Positions 32,227 through 42,606 of a stretch of 64,000 nt of DNA are shown in pieces. The stretch is from NCBI RefSeq assembly GCF_900090045.1, contig NC_041788.1, positions 1,426,001-1,490,000 on the forward strand. Direction: 5' to 3'. Below the pieces are notes generated by a model, which saw nothing but the letters and a program-made list of their open reading frames with translations, searched no databases and was not told where the DNA came from. The translations under genes were made by a program, and so were the position numbers. Positions within the stretch are counted from its first letter, which is position 1. Every line of letters starts with the position of its first letter. This DNA is from Plasmodium malariae (Eukaryota > Apicomplexa > Aconoidasida > Haemosporida > Plasmodiidae).

Positions 32227-33819
32227 TGTAACCGGCCCTGAGTTAATAAAATATACACGCTGATCCAACGGGTGCTAAATATACAAACCGATTGATCGGG
32301 TTCTCAATATACAAATTAACGCAGTAATCAATGAATATAGTAACCACTTCAACTCGTATTACATGTACACACTTCTTTCCCCGCTGTTAACACCTTTAAC
32401 ATTATTTTTATTGTAATACCCTTATTCCTAAAATGTGTTGTTCTATATTTTCATATTGTCTATATGATCATATGTTTGGTTGTTAATTTTTTTCTTTATT
32501 TATTTTTCTGTATGTCTATCTACCTATCTCCATATCTATTATTATCCGGAATTAATATTTTAAGCACACTCTATATATTATTACAGCAAAACAACATTTT
32601 ATTTCAAAAGAAATAAAATCATTTTTACATACGTCTGCGATTTAATATGAAATAAAAAGAAACATATTTATACTACTGTCAAGAGGTCCACATATATTAC
32701 ATAACAAAGTAGTCTAAAACTTTTTCAGACTAGCTATAAAATTGAAGCTACTTTCCTTTTTAGAAATATATACATACACTTATAGGTAAAACGCTCTCTT
32801 TGAAAAATACCCACAAGTGAAACAGAAAACAAAATAAAAATAAAAAATAATAAAAATAAAAAATAATAAAAATAAAAAATAATAAAAAAACAAATAATAA
32901 AAAAGTAAATAATAAAAAAACAAATAATAAAAAAGTAAATAATAAAAAAATAAATAATAAAAAAATAAATAATAAAAAAGTAAATAATAAAAAAATAAAT
33001 AATAAAAAAATAAATAATAAAAAAATAAATAATAAAAAAATAAATACATAGATAAATAAAAAAATTAATTAGTTAATATGTTAATTAGTTAATATGTCAA
33101 TTAGTTAGTCAATTAGTTAATTAGAACAAGATACATATAGACATCATTCTGTTTCCTGTACATAATTACATCATAAAAAATAAAATAATGTAACATATTT
33201 TTCACACATAACATAAAGGCATAAGTACTTTAACACTAGTAGCGCCGATGTCATTTTGATTTCTATTATTCAAGCAAAAAAGTATAGAAAAAAAAAAAAA
33301 AAAAAAAAAGAGCCATATTTTACAAATGTATCAAATTGTATACATATAAATAAGTCATACATACTTCAATAATTTATTGAAATTACTATAGAGTAAAAAT
33401 TAAGATGAAAAAAATGGAACTTTAAGATATATATTATATTCCTACTGGTTACATGAACGAAAAAAAATAAAATAAAATAAAATAAAATAAAAAGGGGCCA
33501 CAAAAGAGAAAACTTTTTTTTTTTTAAATAAATTTTTTTACGTATAAATTAATAGCTTCTAAAAAAAAAAAATGCAAAAGGAAAAATAGCTGTTCTCGAA
33601 TGCTCTATAAAACTTTACTAATTTTTTTATTCTCGCAATACTGTAAAAACATTCCCAATTTTCAATATTTAAACTAATCATATTTAAAGTGTACATATAT
33701 ACATACATGTATATTTGAATATTTATGTATATATGATGTACAAATGTGATAATGCTTAATTATTCTTGAAAGTGATTGCAGAGTCTGTTTGACCATACAG
33801 AACACGAACAAATATTATT

Positions 33820-33883
<64 letters not shown>

Positions 33884-33947
33884 GTGTATATATATTTATA
33901 CACAACGCTAACAAGTGGAGGTGATAACGAAGAGTAATCAGGAGAAA
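32227..33947. other. Divergent intergenic region with 12-bp AT repeat and (TA)n
   Basis: This should hold promoters for the RAP gene (-) and the TGA-interrupted gene (+). A 12-bp unit (AAATAATAAAAA with AAAAGT variants) fills 32,830-33,045, and a TTAATTAGTTAATATG unit follows at 33,065-33,120. A perfect (TA)n tract lies at 33,823-33,874, about 75 bp upstream of the next ATG. No gene is seen. Confidence 0.6.
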
Positions 33948-34970
33948 ATGATTTTAAAAAGGGCATACCCTTTTGTTGTTGCAATTTTGCTCTTTATATC
34001 TTCACTATGTGTTGATGCAGGATGATCCAAGAAGTTACATATAAAACTGCCGAATGAAGATGATGATTATTTAGGAAAATTAATTAACGTTTTTAATAAT
34101 ATATGTAACTATTCGGTAAATAACAAAGCAAAAATTACGAAAATATTAACAACATCATTACTCTCAGCTTATTCAATCAATTCGTTATACAATTCTGGTG
34201 TTACGTTTAAAAAAAGCCCTCATTATTCTCTATATGTTCCATCGAACATTTATATTAAAAATTTAATTAAAAAATTAAAGAAAAATTATGAATTAAAAAC
34301 AAATGGATTTACAGAACATAAAATATTTGAAAAAACCTTTACATATGACAATATTAACTTAAAAGTTGTAGAAATGTATGTTGTGAATAATATTATAAAT
34401 TTTTCAAATTTTTTGCCTGATAAGTTCAGAAAAGAATCATCATATAAATTCTTAAAATACAAAGAATTCGAAAATGTGGAAAATTTATTTAATTGTGTTA
34501 AGGTATTGATGTATGGAAATGAAATTTTAATATTCCAAGGAAAATTGAAAAAACATTTTTGGATACACCTACCTTTAAAATATCAAATTGTAAAAACAGA
34601 GGAGGATACAAATAACTACACATTAACATTTATTCCATTACAGAAATATTATTCTAATTACATTATTGAAATAAAAATAAAAAAAGAAAAGAGTAGTATA
34701 AAATATGTAACATATATTAAATCTAGAGAAAAGAAAAACGATACTAATATGTTTCATATGAATATCGTAAAAAGCATTGCAACGTATTTAACATATGATA
34801 TCTTTGAGGGAATAAACAATAACATCCATATATTTTATAAAAGAAATCTAAAATATAATAAAATGAATTTTATTAGATCAAAAAATTTATTAAGAAAAAA
34901 AACGAATTCAAATATGAAACTTGTCTTTCCAATTATGCAAACTCATAATTTTAAAATTAAACGGTATTAA
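33948..34970 (+). CDS. Secreted conserved protein interrupted by an in-frame TGA
   Basis: One reading frame runs from the ATG at 33948 to TAA at 34970 with a single stop, TGA at 34023-34025 (codon 26). Residues 1-25 are a textbook signal peptide (MILKRAYPFVVAILLFISSL, cleavage near VDAG). After the TGA the frame continues for 314 codons with good coding character (SKKLHIKLPNEDDDYLGKL onward) and no further stop. The part from 34374 is the longest ATG-initiated piece (198 residues) but is clearly not the whole protein. I do not recognise the family; the second half is beta-rich with short strands (EILIFQGKLKKHFWIHLPL). Possible explanations are selenocysteine at UGA (Plasmodium makes selenoproteins), a nonsense mutation making a pseudogene, read-through, or a sequencing error. 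A spliced-out TGA is unlikely because any intron would delete the signal peptide core. Confidence 0.6.
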
Positions 34971-36149
34971 GCATTATATAATCAAAACTATTTGCTTTGT
35001 TTGTATGCCTGTTGCATATATAATCAAAATATTATTTGTCAAAAAAAAGCAGCAGTACTTTCTTTTTTAACATACAATTTGAGAGGACGTCATATTTGGT
35101 TAACATCCTCTAATATATGGCTTAATTTTTACCTAAAAATGACAATAAGAGTAATGGTATATTTTATTATTCAATTTGCTACTACACACTATCGTACTGT
35201 TTTGGTGTTATTTTAAACACACATATCTGTATCGTTAAAAACATTTGAGTAACTTCATCATCTTTATAACAAAATGAACCAGCGCGCAAATACATGAACA
35301 AGCGAAAGCATGAACGAATGAAGAGTTATTCCAAAATCCTTACTAAAGGGCGGGATAAATCTGATATGTTCATACTAAGATTTGTCATTTGAACCTTTTT
35401 ATATTTTTTTTTTTATCCCCTTGTTAATAAGTTTTATTCTTTTTATCCCCTTGTTAATAAGTTTTATTCTTTTTATTTCTTGTTAAAAAATTTTTTTTTT
35501 TTTATTTCTTGTTAATAAATTTTATTTTTTTTATTTCTTGTTAATAAATTTTATTTTTTTTATTTCCTGTTAATAAATTTTATTTTTTGATTTCCTGTTA
35601 ATAAATTTTTATTTTTTATTTCCTGTTAATAAATTTCCTGTTAATAAATTTTATTTTTTTTATTTCCTGTTAATAAATTTTATTTTTTTTATTTCCTGTT
35701 AAATTCTATATTTTTTATTCACAGTTAAAAACGTTCATTTTTTTTCACTTCATCATATTTTAATTCTCTCTTTTTCTTTTTTTTCGAAGATTAATCTTAT
35801 TAAAGCGTTTTAAAATTTACAAAATAATTACATCTTTTATGAAAAAACTTTTCGATACATATTACAATAAAATATAAAAGTACATTCTTGATAGGTGGTA
35901 AAAATTAATATATAAAATTAAAAGAGGTTGTGCAAAAAAATAAAAATAAAATAATAAAATAATAAAATAAATAAATATACAAAAATATAAATAAATACAC
36001 AAATATAAAAATAAATAAATATGTACACACACATATATATAAATATATATATATATTTATTTATATATATATATATACATATATATATACATACACATCT
36101 ATGTTATCAGTTTTGCATATTTTAAACTTTTTGCCTTAAGTAAAAGAGA
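34971..36149. other. Convergent intergenic region with 25-28-bp repeat
   Basis: This lies between the TGA-containing gene (+) and superoxide dismutase (-). A hairpin at 35,082-35,111 pairs AGAGGACGT with ACATCCTCT (one mismatch) within the 3' flank of the former. From 35,405 to 35,700 a T-rich repeat with core TTTCCTGTTAATAAATTTTA occurs in about ten variable copies. AT microsatellites follow at 35,940-36,090. No gene is seen. Confidence 0.6.
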
Positions 36150-36746
36150 TTATTTCTGTAAAGCGTTTTTCAAGTTTTCGTTGGCGAAATTCCAATTAAC
36201 TAAATTCCACCATGCCTTAACATAGGCAGCCCTATCGTTTCTATAGTCAATATAGTAAGCATGCTCCCAAATATCACATGTTAGTATAGGAATTCCAGTA
36301 TTATCTTTTATTGGATTTCCCGCATCATGCGTTTGTAATATTACTAATTTATTATTATTATTTAAAGCTAGCCAACCCCAACCTGACCCAAAATGACCAC
36401 ATAATATATTTGAAAATTCATCTTTGAAATTATTAAAAGATCCAAAATCTTCCTGAATTTTTTCTTTAATTTCTCCATGAGGTTCTCCGCCACAGTTTGG
36501 TCCCATGGAATCCCAATAAAAACTATGATTCCATATTTGAGCAGCGTTGTTAAAAATTGCACCTGTCGATTCTTTTAGTATTTCAATTAATGATTTACTA
36601 GCATATGGGGTATCTTTAATTAATCCATTTAATTTATTTACATATCCCATATGATGCTTGTTGTAATGAAAATTCAACGTCTCCTCACTTATATGGGGTG
36701 ATAATGCATTAAATGCATATTTTAATTTTGGTAGTGAAATAACCAT
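36150..36746 (-). CDS. SODB1: Iron superoxide dismutase (cytosolic type)
   Basis: This 198-residue Fe/Mn superoxide dismutase converts superoxide to hydrogen peroxide and oxygen. The four metal ligands are all present: H27 (LNFHYNKHH), H74 (WNHSFYW), D158 and H162 (DIWEHAYYID). Iron-type features are AAQIWNH, with the Gln typical of FeSOD at position 70, and the THDAGNP segment. The length is typical and there is no N-terminal targeting extension, which matches the cytosolic enzyme rather than the longer mitochondrial paralogue. It is a single exon, free of low-complexity inserts. The ATG at 36746 begins MVISLPKLKYAFNALSPHIS, the normal family start. Confidence 0.95.
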   Translation of the reverse strand: MVISLPKLKYAFNALSPHISEETLNFHYNKHHMGYVNKLNGLIKDTPYASKSLIEILKESTGAIFNNAAQIWNHSFYWDSMGPNCGGEPHGEIKEKIQEDFGSFNNFKDEFSNILCGHFGSGWGWLALNNNNKLVILQTHDAGNPIKDNTGIPILTCDIWEHAYYIDYRNDRAAYVKAWWNLVNWNFANENLKNALQK

Positions 36747-36916
36747 TGCGTATTATTTTGCTTCTTTATTTTTATATTATTAACTGGGAGGCTCTTCCGT
36801 TGTTAATGCTCACATAAAGAGGTTCTTCAAAAAAAATATTTTTATTTTTATTACACCTAAAAATATGTTCTTGACGGAAAAAAATATTTCTCACATTTAA
36901 AGAATACATAAATAGA

Positions 36917-36954
<38 letters not shown>

Positions 36955-37869
36955 CACATATATACACATATACATACATACACATATATATACATATATA
37001 CATAAATACATATATACATACTTATATATATACACATATACATATATATACATACATATATATATACACATATACATATATATACATACATATATATATA
37101 CACATATATACATACATATATATATACACATATACATATATATACATATATATACATACATATATATATACATAAGCTTCCCCTTTTTTTTTGCTTTTTT
37201 CTTACTTTAGAAGCTTAAAACTGATACAGAAATTTTGTGAACGGTTAAATAATCAACTATAATTTTTAAGTTATTGAAAAAAGGCAAGTGGATTACACAA
37301 AATTTTTTTAATTTTTATAAGAAAGTGCAAAAAAAAAAAAAAATATAAATAAATATACTTGAAATTTGCAGATTAATTTTTTTTTATTTCTTATTTCTTT
37401 TATTTATGTAATTTATTTTAGTTTATTTAATTTATCTTTTTTTTTTTTTTTTTTTTGAAGGGGTTCAAAAGCAGTTGAGTTCAAATGCAAGTAATAACTT
37501 CTCATAAAAATCAAATATTTACATGTTTACAAAAAAAAAAAAAAAAAAAAATAAGCATGTGAAATGTATATCAAATTACACATATTCTCATGTATATATT
37601 TTAACATATATATGTATATGCATTTATCGCACATATATGTGTTTTACTACTAAAACGTTACATTTTATATCTTTGCACTTTACGAAAACTTGAATAAATT
37701 GAAGCACAAACTCTTTTTTAAAAAACCCACGAATTTATAAAGTTGCATACATAGTTATTAAAGTTATTGTTTTGAACTTTTTATAATATGTTACGCAAAA
37801 AATGCAATTTAAGGGAATTATATAAGAGAACATATTTTATTTTTTTATAAAAAACATTACTTTGAAGTG
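36747..37869. other. Intergenic with ATAC/ATAT array
   Basis: The 5' flank of SOD holds a 270-bp array of ATATATAC/ACATATAC units (36,915-37,175), about 170 bp upstream of the ATG. Poly(T) and poly(A) runs lie near 37,437 and 37,530. All long frames here are Tyr/Ile/Cys strings from the repeat. Confidence 0.65.
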
Positions 37870-38093
37870 TTATTCTATTACTTTTAATTTGTTGGAGCTA
37901 CACGTAAATGTAGTAACACTAGTGTACATGTTTACTATTTTTATAATTGGTACTAATTTATTTTTTTTCGTAATCATCAGTCCATAGTGGAATTCTTTTA
38001 AAAATATTGTTCTTATACTTGCCATGAAATAATGAATAAAAAAATAAAAAAAAAGAAAAATTAAAACTGAAGTAACAATAAATGACGCTGCAA
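37870..38093 (-). CDS. 3' exon of a small membrane protein (5' end unresolved)
   Basis: The open frame ends at 37870 and encodes a strong membrane helix (AASFIVTSVLIFLFFYFFIH) followed by MASIRTIFLKEFHYGLMITK and a C-terminal tail TCSSNKLKVIE. A fitting acceptor (GTAATCCTGTTTTAG) lies at 38,094. The frame stays open upstream to about 38,175 but has no ATG there; the first codon at 38,148 is GTG. An upstream minus-strand island at 38,235-38,300 behind an acceptor (TTGTTCTTCGTACAG) encodes AERIIFFFLFILVYIYI and may be another membrane exon. I therefore expect a multi-exon protein with one or two helices. Function is unknown. Confidence 0.5.
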
Positions 38094-38702
38094 CTAAAAC
38101 AGGATTACTTTTATGTACATACGTATCACCAGTTATGCCATAAAGCACAAAATTATATATAGTGTGTAAGCATTTTTAGTAACAACTGTGGATTAGTTTT
38201 ATATATAACATGTGCAAATTATATAAAAATGCTTATATAAATATAGACAAGGATAAATAAAAAGAAGAAAATAATCCGTTCGGCCTGTACGAAGAACAAG
38301 ATAATAATTTACTTCTGTTAATAAAACATTACTGATGTATAAATATCAAACAAAAAAAAGAGAATATATTTAAAATTGCCATTTAAAATACAATATAAAA
38401 TATGACTGGCGGAATATTTTTCTTTTTTTATTTTAACACACCAATTTGAAAACAAATTTTTCTTCATTTCAGTAAAGTATAAAATTCTTTTTAGTTCTAT
38501 GATTTCTCAAAATAGGTATAAATTAGCAAAAAGAAAAAAAGATAGCCAAAAATAATAAAATAATGAAGTTATAAAATAATGAAGCAAAAAAACAACGACG
38601 TGATATAATAATGAAGAAAATAAAAAAAAAACGGAAGGCACACTTTTTTAACGTTTTTATAATGGCTTCATATATATATGCATTATAAGCCCCCAATATT
38701 AA
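38094..38702. other. Intergenic / possible 5' exons of the membrane protein
   Basis: Besides the possible exon island at 38,235-38,300, this stretch is A-rich spacer with an ATAATGAAG repeat near 38,550-38,620. It includes the 3' flank of the next minus-strand gene. Confidence 0.4.
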
Positions 38703-39683
38703 TTAAATGTAAATTTTTTTTTTTTTTTTACCCTTTGTTTTTTTACAAAGTTGAATAGTATTATGTAAAACGTTACCTTCAAAATATATGTTCGATAAAT
38801 TATTTAGAATCATTTTTGCATATTTATTCATTTCATTTTCGTTAATTGTAAAATTTAAATAGTTTAAATTTTTCATTTTTCCTAAAGAAGCTATAGTGGG
38901 CAGTTCATATTTATATATACTTTTTTTTTCGTTTATTCTGTTTCTACTTTTTCTGTTATAAGTTTTATCATAAAGTCCAGAAGAATCATATTTCTGGTAC
39001 GTACCTAAATATGCTGGATCGTTATAACTCTTATTTGATAGAATTTTTTTTTTTTTGTTATGTAAGTTATTTTTTTTCAAAGCACAATCTTTTTTTTGTG
39101 TATAAAGATCTTTTGATTTTAATAAATTATCTCCTCCCTTTTCTCCGTTTAATATAGTAGAGCAAGTTTGCAGTACAACGTTATTTTCAGCTTTTAATGA
39201 AACACCTTTATTATTATGTGGAAGAAAGGTAATAACACAGTTGTCATTAGAATTATGTCCTTCTGGAAATTTAGGTGTAGAACTTTTTTTTATCTTTCCA
39301 TTGTGAAAATTTTTTCGTACAAGCCTCTCTTTTATGTTATTTAGAATAACGCTAGATTTATGTTCCCTAGTGTACGGTTCATATTGTTCTGTTAAGTCTA
39401 CGTCTTTATCTTCGTTCCCTCCATCCTTTTCCCCTTTGTTCTCCTTCTCCTTCACTTCTTCCATTTCTACCGCTTCATCAACCATATGATTAACTTTTAT
39501 CTTCCCAACTAGCATATTTTGTAAAACATTTTCCTTCTTTGAAGCCATCAAACATTGCTTCCTTGTTGAGTATGTACCACAATGGGCATTATCAGGAGTT
39601 GGTACCTTTTTCCTTTTGGAATATTTTAAATAGCCATTAAAATATATTTCTCCCCTTTTGACAGTTTTGTTCACGTTGTTCAT
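38703..39683 (-). CDS. Conserved-looking basic protein of unknown function
   Basis: This 326-residue single-exon protein starts MNNVNKTVKRGEIYFNGYLK and has no signal peptide or membrane helix. It is strongly basic with an acidic patch near residues 70-95 (VEMEEVKEKENKGEKDGG) and poly-Lys ends. The C-terminal 60 residues (YELPTIASLGKMKNLNYLNF, then NKYAKMILNNLSNIYFEGNV) look most structured and are likely the conserved part. No domain is recognised. The ATG at 39683 sits just downstream of a 15-bp repeat array in the 5' flank. Confidence 0.65.
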   Translation of the reverse strand: MNNVNKTVKRGEIYFNGYLKYSKRKKVPTPDNAHCGTYSTRKQCLMASKKENVLQNMLVGKIKVNHMVDEAVEMEEVKEKENKGEKDGGNEDKDVDLTEQYEPYTREHKSSVILNNIKERLVRKNFHNGKIKKSSTPKFPEGHNSNDNCVITFLPHNNKGVSLKAENNVVLQTCSTILNGEKGGDNLLKSKDLYTQKKDCALKKNNLHNKKKKILSNKSYNDPAYLGTYQKYDSSGLYDKTYNRKSRNRINEKKSIYKYELPTIASLGKMKNLNYLNFTINENEMNKYAKMILNNLSNIYFEGNVLHNTIQLCKKTKGKKKKKIYI

Positions 39684-39713
39684 TTTGTTTATTCAATTCC
39701 GTTTTGTACTGTT

Positions 39714-39868
39714 GTGTTTTGCTATGTTGTGTTTTGCTATGTTGTGTTTTGCTATGTTATGTTTTGCTATGTTGTGTTTTGCTATGTTGTGTTTTGCTAT
39801 GTTGTGTTTTGCTATGTTGTGTTTTGCTATGTTGTGTTTTGCTATGTTGTGTTTTGTTATGTTATGTT
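39714..39868. repeat. 15-bp tandem repeat (GTTGTGTTTTGCTAT), about 10 copies
   Basis: Nearly perfect copies start about 30 bp upstream of the ATG of the minus-strand gene at 39,683, so they lie in its 5' UTR or core promoter. The unit length is a multiple of three and has no stop in any plus frame, which makes three overlapping plus-strand pseudo-ORFs (MLCFA, YVVFC and CYVVL repeats). Confidence 0.95.
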
Positions 39869-40108
39869 TTTTTTTGTTTTCTCTTTAAGAGCGAAACTTT
39901 TGCAAAAGCTGCTTTTAAATTTTCCAAAAAGTTGACTAAAGGGTTAAAAGTATAGGGCAGAAAAAAAATTTTATGCTAGAAAAAAAAAAAAAAATTTAGA
40001 GATAAAACACTAAACCAAATAATAGAACAAATTGTTTTTAAGTAGAAGTATTGGTATCTTCTTTTTTTTCTTCTATTAACTCGTTTTTGTGTTAAATCTA
40101 TAAAATAT

Positions 40109-40354
40109 TCACACAATGTAAAACACTTGATAACAAATATTACATAATGCACCAATGAGTAAGCCACTGGATTTTAAAATAAGTCCATTTAAAAAAATGC
40201 ATAAATTATGAATTATTTTTTCTGAATTGTTCATAAAAAAAAAAGAAAAATTAATTATATTATTCTTTTTTATGCAGTAAACTACCTTTTTGTGTGCAAA
40301 AACTTTACTTATATTTATAATAGACAAAATGTCACACAAAATATTTTGGAACAT
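40109..40354 (-). CDS. Candidate two-exon small hydrophobic protein (52 residues)
   Basis: Exon 1 (40309-40354) encodes MFQNILCDILSIINI and ends at a GTAAAG donor. Exon 2 (40109-40221) follows a classic T-rich acceptor ending AACAATTCAG. The 87-nt intron joins in frame and exon 2 reads KIIHNLCIFLNGLILKSSG, LLIGALCNICYQVFYIV, stop. The result is a short protein with one central hydrophobic helix containing SSGLLIGAL. In an alternative ending, a donor within GALC joins to a basic tail (YLTQKRVNRRKKRRYQYFY, from 40,095), giving a helix followed by a positively charged tail. The splice signals and phases fit well, but no homologue is recognised. Confidence 0.4.
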   Translation of the reverse strand: MFQNILCDILSIINISKVFAHKKVVYCIKKNNIINFSFFFMNNSEKIIHNLCIFLNGLILKSSGLLIGALCNICYQVFYIV

Positions 40355-40713
40355 TGGAGAATATATACTTAATGATGAAAAGAGTAAAAAAAAAAAAAAA
40401 AACATTCAAAGAACACCATTTTACAACTGTAAGGCAGTTCAAAAAAATACACCTATCTAAACTAGGCTTATAAAATTCAAGAATCAAATGAAGTGATAAT
40501 ATTTATTATGGTAAAAAGCAAACGCTACTTTTTTCCCCCATATATATACATACATATGTGAGTACATAAATATGCCTACATACGTTATGCTACATTTGCA
40601 TAGACAAAATTTTAAAAATTATCTTTTTAAAAAAAAAAAAAATTTCATAAAAGTATTCATTCAAAACAGAACGAAGATTTTGAAGATGAAATAGAATTAT
40701 TAATTTATGTTTC

Positions 40714-40992
40714 TTATTTCGATAAAGGTACCCCTTAAGAAAAGAAAAAAAAAAAAAAAAACTGAAATGAAATAAAAAAAAATAAAATATAGTAACATTA
40801 CTTAGAGTATTCCTAGTTAGACGAAAAATATACTGACAATATAAAAAATTTTTAATATTTCCAAAATTTTGAGAGTTCCTTATCATCTTATTTAACATTA
40901 CAGAGGTACTAGAATAAAAAAATGATTACAACAATTATGAGAATAATGGTAATCAAAATTGGGGTGGTGTGTAAAAAATAACGCTGCTTCAT
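40714..40992 (-). CDS. Candidate three-exon microprotein with one membrane helix (37 residues)
   Basis: Exons 40930-40992, 40802-40832 and 40714-40733 join in frame. Introns are 97 nt (GTAATC...TTGTCAG) and 68 nt (GTAATG...long T run...CTTAAG). The product begins MKQRYFLHTTPILITIILII, continues VYIFRLTRNTL and ends RVPLSK. It has a short polar N-terminus, one 17-20-residue membrane helix and a basic C-terminus. This layout resembles tiny single-pass subunits of ER or mitochondrial complexes, but I cannot match it to one. Correct phase at both junctions and a T-rich tract before the last acceptor support the model. Small size is the main reason for doubt. Confidence 0.4.
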
Positions 40993-41034
40993 GTGAATGA
41001 AGTTAATATATATAGCTTAATAACAACCAGAATA

Positions 41035-41262
41035 ACGTAAATAGGCACGTACACAGATACATAAATAGGCACGTACACAGATACATAAATAGGCACGTAC
41101 ACAGATACATAAATAGGCACGTAAACAGATACATAAATAGGCACATAAATAGGCACATAAATAGGCACATAAATAGGCACATAAATAGGCACGTAAATAG
41201 GCACATAAATAGGCACATAAATAGGCACATAAACAGGCACATAAACAGGCACATAAATAAGC
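41035..41262. repeat. Tandem repeat ATAAATAGGCAC with 20-bp higher-order variant
   Basis: A 12-bp unit (ATAAATAGGCAC) is repeated at 41,145-41,260. A 24-bp version including GTACACAGATAC fills 41,035-41,145. It lies in the upstream flank of the candidate microprotein at 40,714-40,992. Frames through it give only YVPI or MCLF strings. Confidence 0.9.
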
Positions 41263-41506
41263 ACTTAAATAAGCAGTTGCTGTTTTAGAAACTGCTAGTC
41301 ATTTATGTAAAATATATATTTTCACTAATTTCAGCACATAGCTATATATTTCTTAACCAATTTTTGTGTATGGTAAACTTTAAAATTTTGTACGTACTAT
41401 AACGTTTGTGAATGGAAAATTTTATTTGGCATCAAATTCTACAACATCATATAAGGAAATAAAAACGTATCGTAAAAAGAAATATATATATGCGCATATG
41501 GTCACA

Positions 41507-41538
<32 letters not shown>

Positions 41539-42321
41539 CGTATTATGTATATATGTATGGGTACAAACACAAATTTAGGAAATTAAAATGTATTTAGGAT
41601 AGTACTGCATAACGTTATGCATATGCATGTGTTATCATGCTTACGTAAGTGTGAGCAGTCCTCTACGTACACATAAAACCACGCACTTCCGCACGATAAA
41701 TTACTTCACAATAATAAGAAAAAAAATGTACGTTAAAATATTAGCACGTGTAAGAGTAAAAAATGAAAAATTTGTCTTCTTTCAGGATTATGTTAAAGAT
41801 TTAGGAAAATAATTATATAATTTACTTCCAAATATATAAGTCTTAAAATGAACAGTTTTTCATCATCTAAGATCTTATGATTAGTTCATGGTATTTTTTC
41901 TATAAAAAAAAAAAAAAAAGGGAAAATGCCGTTGCACACAATTTTCAAGTTGTTAAAACAAGTTTAAAAATATGCACACATCAGAAAAAAAAAAAAATAT
42001 TTCCTATTTAAGCTATATACATAAGGGAAAAAAAAAAAAAAAAAAAAAATATGTCCATGTGAGCTAGTTCAGCAAGTGTAAATTTCATTTTAACTCATAA
42101 AAATCACAACCAAGCATGTACTGTTAAGTTTTTTACAACGTGCTTAATTTTTATAAAAATAATTACCATTCCCTTTTTTAATATATTAACTACTTGTGAA
42201 AAATAAATTTATTGTCATATGTAAAGAAGAATATATGTTAAAATATAAGCGTTCCTTTGTTATATATATAACTGTTCAAATTTTAATTTTCCTCATATTT
42301 GTCCACGCGTACATACATATA

Positions 42322-42355
<34 letters not shown>

Positions 42356-42606
42356 TTTTTGTTTGTTCATCCGTTTGTCTGTTTCTCGGTTTGTCTGCCT
42401 TTTCTCTGTCAGTATAATGCTATAAATCCTTATAAACTCGTTTTTTTTTTTTTTTTTTTTTCAAATCAGCATTTTAAAATATTTTCGTTTTTTATAGAAT
42501 AAAAGGCACATAATATATTTACGTACATACATTTGTTCGTGTACTTACAAATTGCCTTTTTTTAATAAATATTTTACATGACAACTTCTTTTATTAGTGG
42601 TCAAAT
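41263..42606. other. Intergenic, upstream of conserved gene; splice-like pair at 41,645/41,785
   Basis: AT microsatellite occurs at 41,511-41,537 and long T or A runs at 41,904, 42,031, 42,338 and 42,441. A near-perfect donor (GTAAGTGTGAG at 41,645) and acceptor (TTGTCTTCTTTCAG at 41,785) flank a short open frame (MCYHAY, then DYVKDLGK), too small to call. The last 200 bp should contain the promoter/5' UTR of the next gene. Confidence 0.45.

Noticed and set aside
32227..32268. Upstream start of the RAP protein at 32,268
   Set aside because: That codon is TTG. The first ATG at 32,226 gives a basic presequence-like N-terminus.
35082..35111. Hairpin as a SECIS element
   Set aside because: The helix is only 8-9 bp with one mismatch, and there is no GA on the 3' side of it. 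This does not exclude a SECIS further downstream.
34992..35216. Open frame of 74 codons after the TGA-containing gene
   Set aside because: It starts at TTG, overlaps the expected 3' UTR and has no clear coding character beyond a short stretch.
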